Shown here in pieces: positions 61,504 to 64,000 of a stretch of DNA of 64,000 nt. The first letter of the stretch is position 1. Every line of letters begins with the position of its first letter. The notes under the pieces are model-generated. The model did not search any database. It saw only the letters and a program-made list of their open reading frames with translations, and was not told the origin of the DNA. The position numbers and the translations under genes were made by a program. Location of the stretch: NCBI RefSeq assembly GCF_900162615.1, contig NZ_FUFN01000010.1, positions 1,246,149-1,310,148 of the forward strand, given 5' to 3'. The DNA is from Virgibacillus proomii (GTDB taxonomy: Bacteria > Bacillota > Bacilli > Bacillales > Amphibacillaceae).

Positions 61504-61643
61504 CAGGATTTTCTGTTAGTCAATTCTTATAATGACGACTTTTAACACGAATCTTTTGAAAATTTCAATTAAAGTCAAATCATCATAACTATTTCCTCGC
61601 TTTATACAAACTTCCTAACTTATCCTCAAAGTTCCCTCTGATG

Positions 61644-61680
61644 AAAAAAGAGCGGTTCATCCCCTGACCGTTCTTTTTTC
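61644..61680 (+). terminator. Terminator-like hairpin
   Basis: AGAGCGGTT pairs with GACCGTTCT (wobbles included), followed by TTTTTTC. Confidence 0.65.
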
Positions 61681-61712
61681 TACGTTTCTGAAAAATTATA
61701 AATAAGTGTTTT

Positions 61713-61901
61713 ATACTATAGGAAAGGATAAAACTTTAGGCTTTATCCCGCATGTAAGGTGCCGTAAGACTCCCACTTCAAAATCTTGAGTTGATACAAA
61801 AGGTCTAAGTGGGAGAAAACGGCACCTAAATGCCCGATTCGTTCAACTAACATCCAGTAGGAGATGGAAGAAAACTCCTACTGAATGAAGGTTCATTTTA
61901 T
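61713..61901 (+). repeat. A-left plus family B repeat
   Basis: TACTATAGGAAAGGATAAAA starts the left half of A. B begins after TTTAT (61742-61746) and ends at GGTTCATTTTAT (TTTAT at 61897-61901). The right half of A is absent: the sequence continues TTAATAGTTATG. The right hairpin AGTAGGAG / CTCCTACT is intact. Confidence 0.8.
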
Positions 61902-62320
61902 TTAATAGTTATGCGAATTAGCTTCTTATATGAAATAGCAGATATCAGCATAGAAATTAATTCAACTTATTCACTATAAAGAAAATAGTTTTTATCCAAA
62001 GATGTACCCACCATTTTTGCTTTTAAAATGTAGACAAGAAGAGGAAGGCTAATTGGAAGTTGTCATCTTTATTTAGAAAGTGTTATGATTAATAATGGCT
62101 GATAATAACAAAAAATAAAACATACCGTTTAAAAGGAAAAGCTTTTTATTATAGAAAAGAGTGAATGTTAATGCAGTACATGAAATATGTGAGGGCAACT
62201 TATCTTAGCATGACTTTTCCCTTTTACAACGGTAACTCTTTTAGGTTTTGTGATAAAAACGTAAAATGAAAGGATTAGCTGCTCGAAAAAATGAGTACAC
62301 ATAAACGTAATAATTTATTT

Positions 62321-62579
62321 TACTATAGGAAAGTTTAAAATTTTAGGTTTATCCCGCATGTAAGGTGCCGTAAGATTCCCACTTCAAGATCCTTTAGTTT
62401 GATACAAAGAGTCAAGTGGGAGAAAACCCGATTGGTTCAAGGGCCTTTAGGTCCTACCCTTGTGGTACGAACATTCAGTAGGAGAAGGAAGAAAACTCCT
62501 ACTGAATGAAGTTTCACTTTATAGTATAAGAAAAACTACAGCTTTCGCTAAAGACTTGGCGACAAGCCCGGTTTTTCTA
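62321..62579 (+). repeat. Composite repeat A(B)A just upstream of secA
   Basis: A-left starts TACTATAGGAAAG at 62321. B lies between TTTAT 62348-62352 and TTTAT 62518-62522; its left hairpin's returning arm is shortened. A-right follows (AGTATAAGAAAAACTACAGC) and ends TTTTTCTAA at 62579-62580. The closing hairpin is damaged: ACTTGGC faces GCCCGGT, not GCCAAGT. It ends 27 bases before the secA start codon. Confidence 0.85.
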
Positions 62580-62606
62580 ATTGATAAATGTAGAGGTGCA
62601 TGAATA

Positions 62607-64000
62607 ATGGCTGGAATATTACAGAAAATTTTTGGCGATGGTAATCAACGACAATTGAAACGATTGCAGAAGATCGTTGATAATATTGAAGCATTAGAGT
62701 CGGAATATGAAAAACTCCCTGATCAAGAACTACAAAACAAAACAGAAGAATTTAAAACAAGATACGAAGATGGCGAATCACTTGATGATCTGCTTGTTGA
62801 AGCTTATGCAGTTGTTCGTGAAGGATCTAAGCGTGTATTAGGTATGCGTCCCTTCCAAACGCAGTTAATGGGAGCAATTGCTCTTCATGAAGGTAATATT
62901 GCAGAAATGAAAACTGGTGAAGGGAAAACATTAGCATCCACTATGCCTGCTTATTTAAATGCAATTTCTGGAAAAGGAGTTCATATTATAACTGTTAACG
63001 ATTATTTGGCTAGCCGTGATGCTAAAGAAATGGGTGTTCTCTATGAATTTCTTGGATTAACAGTCGGTCTTAATGGTAATGGGTTGTCAAAGGAAGAAAA
63101 GCGTGAAGCATATCAATGCGATATTACGTATGGGACGAATAATGAGTTTGGTTTTGACTATTTACGAGATAATATGGTTCTATATAAGGAACAAATGGTA
63201 CAGCGTTCTCTAAACTTTGCCATTATCGATGAGGTGGATTCCATTTTAATTGATGAGGCGAGAACACCATTAATTATTTCCGGATCTGCTAAAAAATCAG
63301 CTAATTTATATCAGCAAGCAAACGCCTTTGTAAATACACTCTCGAAAGATGATTACTCCTATGATGAAAAGACAAAAGGAGTACAGCTTACCGAAGAAGG
63401 AATTAACAAGGCTGAACGTTATTTTGCTGTTGAAAACTTGTTCGATTTAAAGCATGTTTCGTTAACACACCATATAAATCAAGCACTAAAAGCACATGTT
63501 TCGATGCATCGGGATGATGACTATGTCGTGGAAGATGGTGAAGTAATTATTGTCGACCAATTTACAGGTCGTTTAATGAAAGGACGTCGATATAGCGATG
63601 GACTACATCAAGCTATCGAAGCAAAAGAGGGACTGCAAATTCAAAATGAAAGTATGACATTAGCCTCCATTACTTTTCAAAACTTCTTCCGTATGTATAA
63701 CAAGCTTGCTGGGATGACCGGTACTGCGAAAACGGAGGAAGAGGAGTTTAGGAATATATATAATATGGATGTTATTGCAATTCCAACGAACAAACCAGTT
63801 ATTCGAGAAGACAAGCCCGATTTAATATATAAAACAATGGAAGGCAAATTTAAAGCAGTCATTGAAGAGATTAAACGGAGACATGAAACCGGGCAGCCTG
63901 TACTAGTTGGTACAGTTGCTGTTGAGACATCTGAGTTGATTTCTAAAATGTTAAAAAGAGCCGGCATCAAGCATGAAGTACTGAATGCGAAAAACCATTT
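62607..64000 (+). CDS. secA: Preprotein translocase ATPase SecA (runs off window)
   Basis: The first 464 codons of SecA, open to the window end. It starts at ATG 62607 ([20 protein letters not shown]) behind AGAGGTG. The Walker A is [12 protein letters not shown] (about residues 98-109), the following block is [14 protein letters not shown], then [16 protein letters not shown], Walker [21 protein letters not shown] (about 203-222), and [14 protein letters not shown] near residue 370. SecA drives protein export through SecYEG and is essential. The C-terminal domains (wing, scaffold, zinc tail) lie beyond the window. Confidence 0.96.
   Translation, partial: MAGILQKIFGDGNQRQLKRLQKIVDNIEALESEYEKLPDQELQNKTEEFKTRYEDGESLDDLLVEAYAVVREGSKRVLGMRPFQTQLMGAIALHEGNIAEMKTGEGKTLASTMPAYLNAISGKGVHIITVNDYLASRDAKEMGVLYEFLGLTVGLNGNGLSKEEKREAYQCDITYGTNNEFGFDYLRDNMVLYKEQMVQRSLNFAIIDEVDSILIDEARTPLIISGSAKKSANLYQQANAFVNTLSKDDYSYDEKTKGVQLTEEGINKAERYFAVENLFDLKHVSLTHHINQALKAHVSMHRDDDYVVEDGEVIIVDQFTGRLMKGRRYSDGLHQAIEAKEGLQIQNESMTLASITFQNFFRMYNKLAGMTGTAKTEEEEFRNIYNMDVIAIPTNKPVIREDKPDLIYKTMEGKFKAVIEEIKRRHETGQPVLVGTVAVETSELISKMLKRAGIKHEVLNAKNH

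Overview
The window reads as low-GC Bacillota, family Bacillaceae. The degS-degU / comFA-comFC-yvyF-flgM-flgN-flgK-flgL-yviE-fliW-csrA / flaG-fliD-fliS-fliT / hpf / secA order is the one known from Bacillus subtilis. Ribosome binding sites are strong AGGAGG types, and TTG and GTG starts are common. Codon use and accessory content suggest a Virgibacillus/Oceanobacillus-like organism, but the genus is inference.

Layout. 1-4.3 kb: a small orphan gene and two overlapping MFS exporters. 4.8-10.5 kb: a DASS-type anion symporter divergent from pxpB-pxpA-pxpC (5-oxoprolinase), followed by a wrecked pyroglutamyl peptidase gene (pcp). 10.7-16 kb: another MFS carrier, a Cof-type HAD phosphatase, a YdjO-like protein, and an aldehyde dehydrogenase with its DUF779 partner. 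16.5-19.6 kb (minus strand): an LCP wall-polymer ligase and a PBP3/MecA-like transpeptidase. 20.4-25.2 kb: a biofilm-fibre locus with two TasA/camelysin-fold proteins, a TapA-like protein, SipW, a TasA-like protein with an LPXTG anchor, then sinI and sinR. 26.8-28.7 kb: nagA-nagB. 29.5-33.5 kb: yvyE, degS-degU and a DegV-family protein.

33.5-49 kb is an accessory block that splits the degU-comFA synteny. It holds a SAM riboswitch with no gene behind it, a four-copy tandem repeat array, an HpaC/HpaB flavin monooxygenase pair, a YhgE/Pip protein, an LPXTG surface protein whose best start is ATT, a GAF-LuxR regulator, an acyl-CoA ligase, an IS3-family element (4-bp target duplication GACT) and an SCP2 gene with a nonsense codon. 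49.2-59.5 kb: competence and late flagellar genes, with two good sigma-D promoters; comFB and hag (flagellin) are absent. 60.3-64 kb: hpf and the start of secA, which runs off the window.

The most unusual layer is non-coding. Two hairpin-rich repeat families, called A (about 90 bp) and B (about 150-185 bp), recur throughout the intergenic DNA. B lies inside A at TTTAT, and matching empty A copies show the insertion point to the base. One composite A(B)A copy sits inside pcp, and removing it rejoins the gene. B also forms head-to-tail arrays sharing TTTAT/TTTAC. Subterminal hairpins, a T-rich 5' flank, no terminal inverted repeats and same-direction arrays fit non-autonomous IS200/IS605-like (PATE-type) elements, but no matching transposase lies in the window. 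Two further families (C and D) fill other gaps. All repeat letters are local names.
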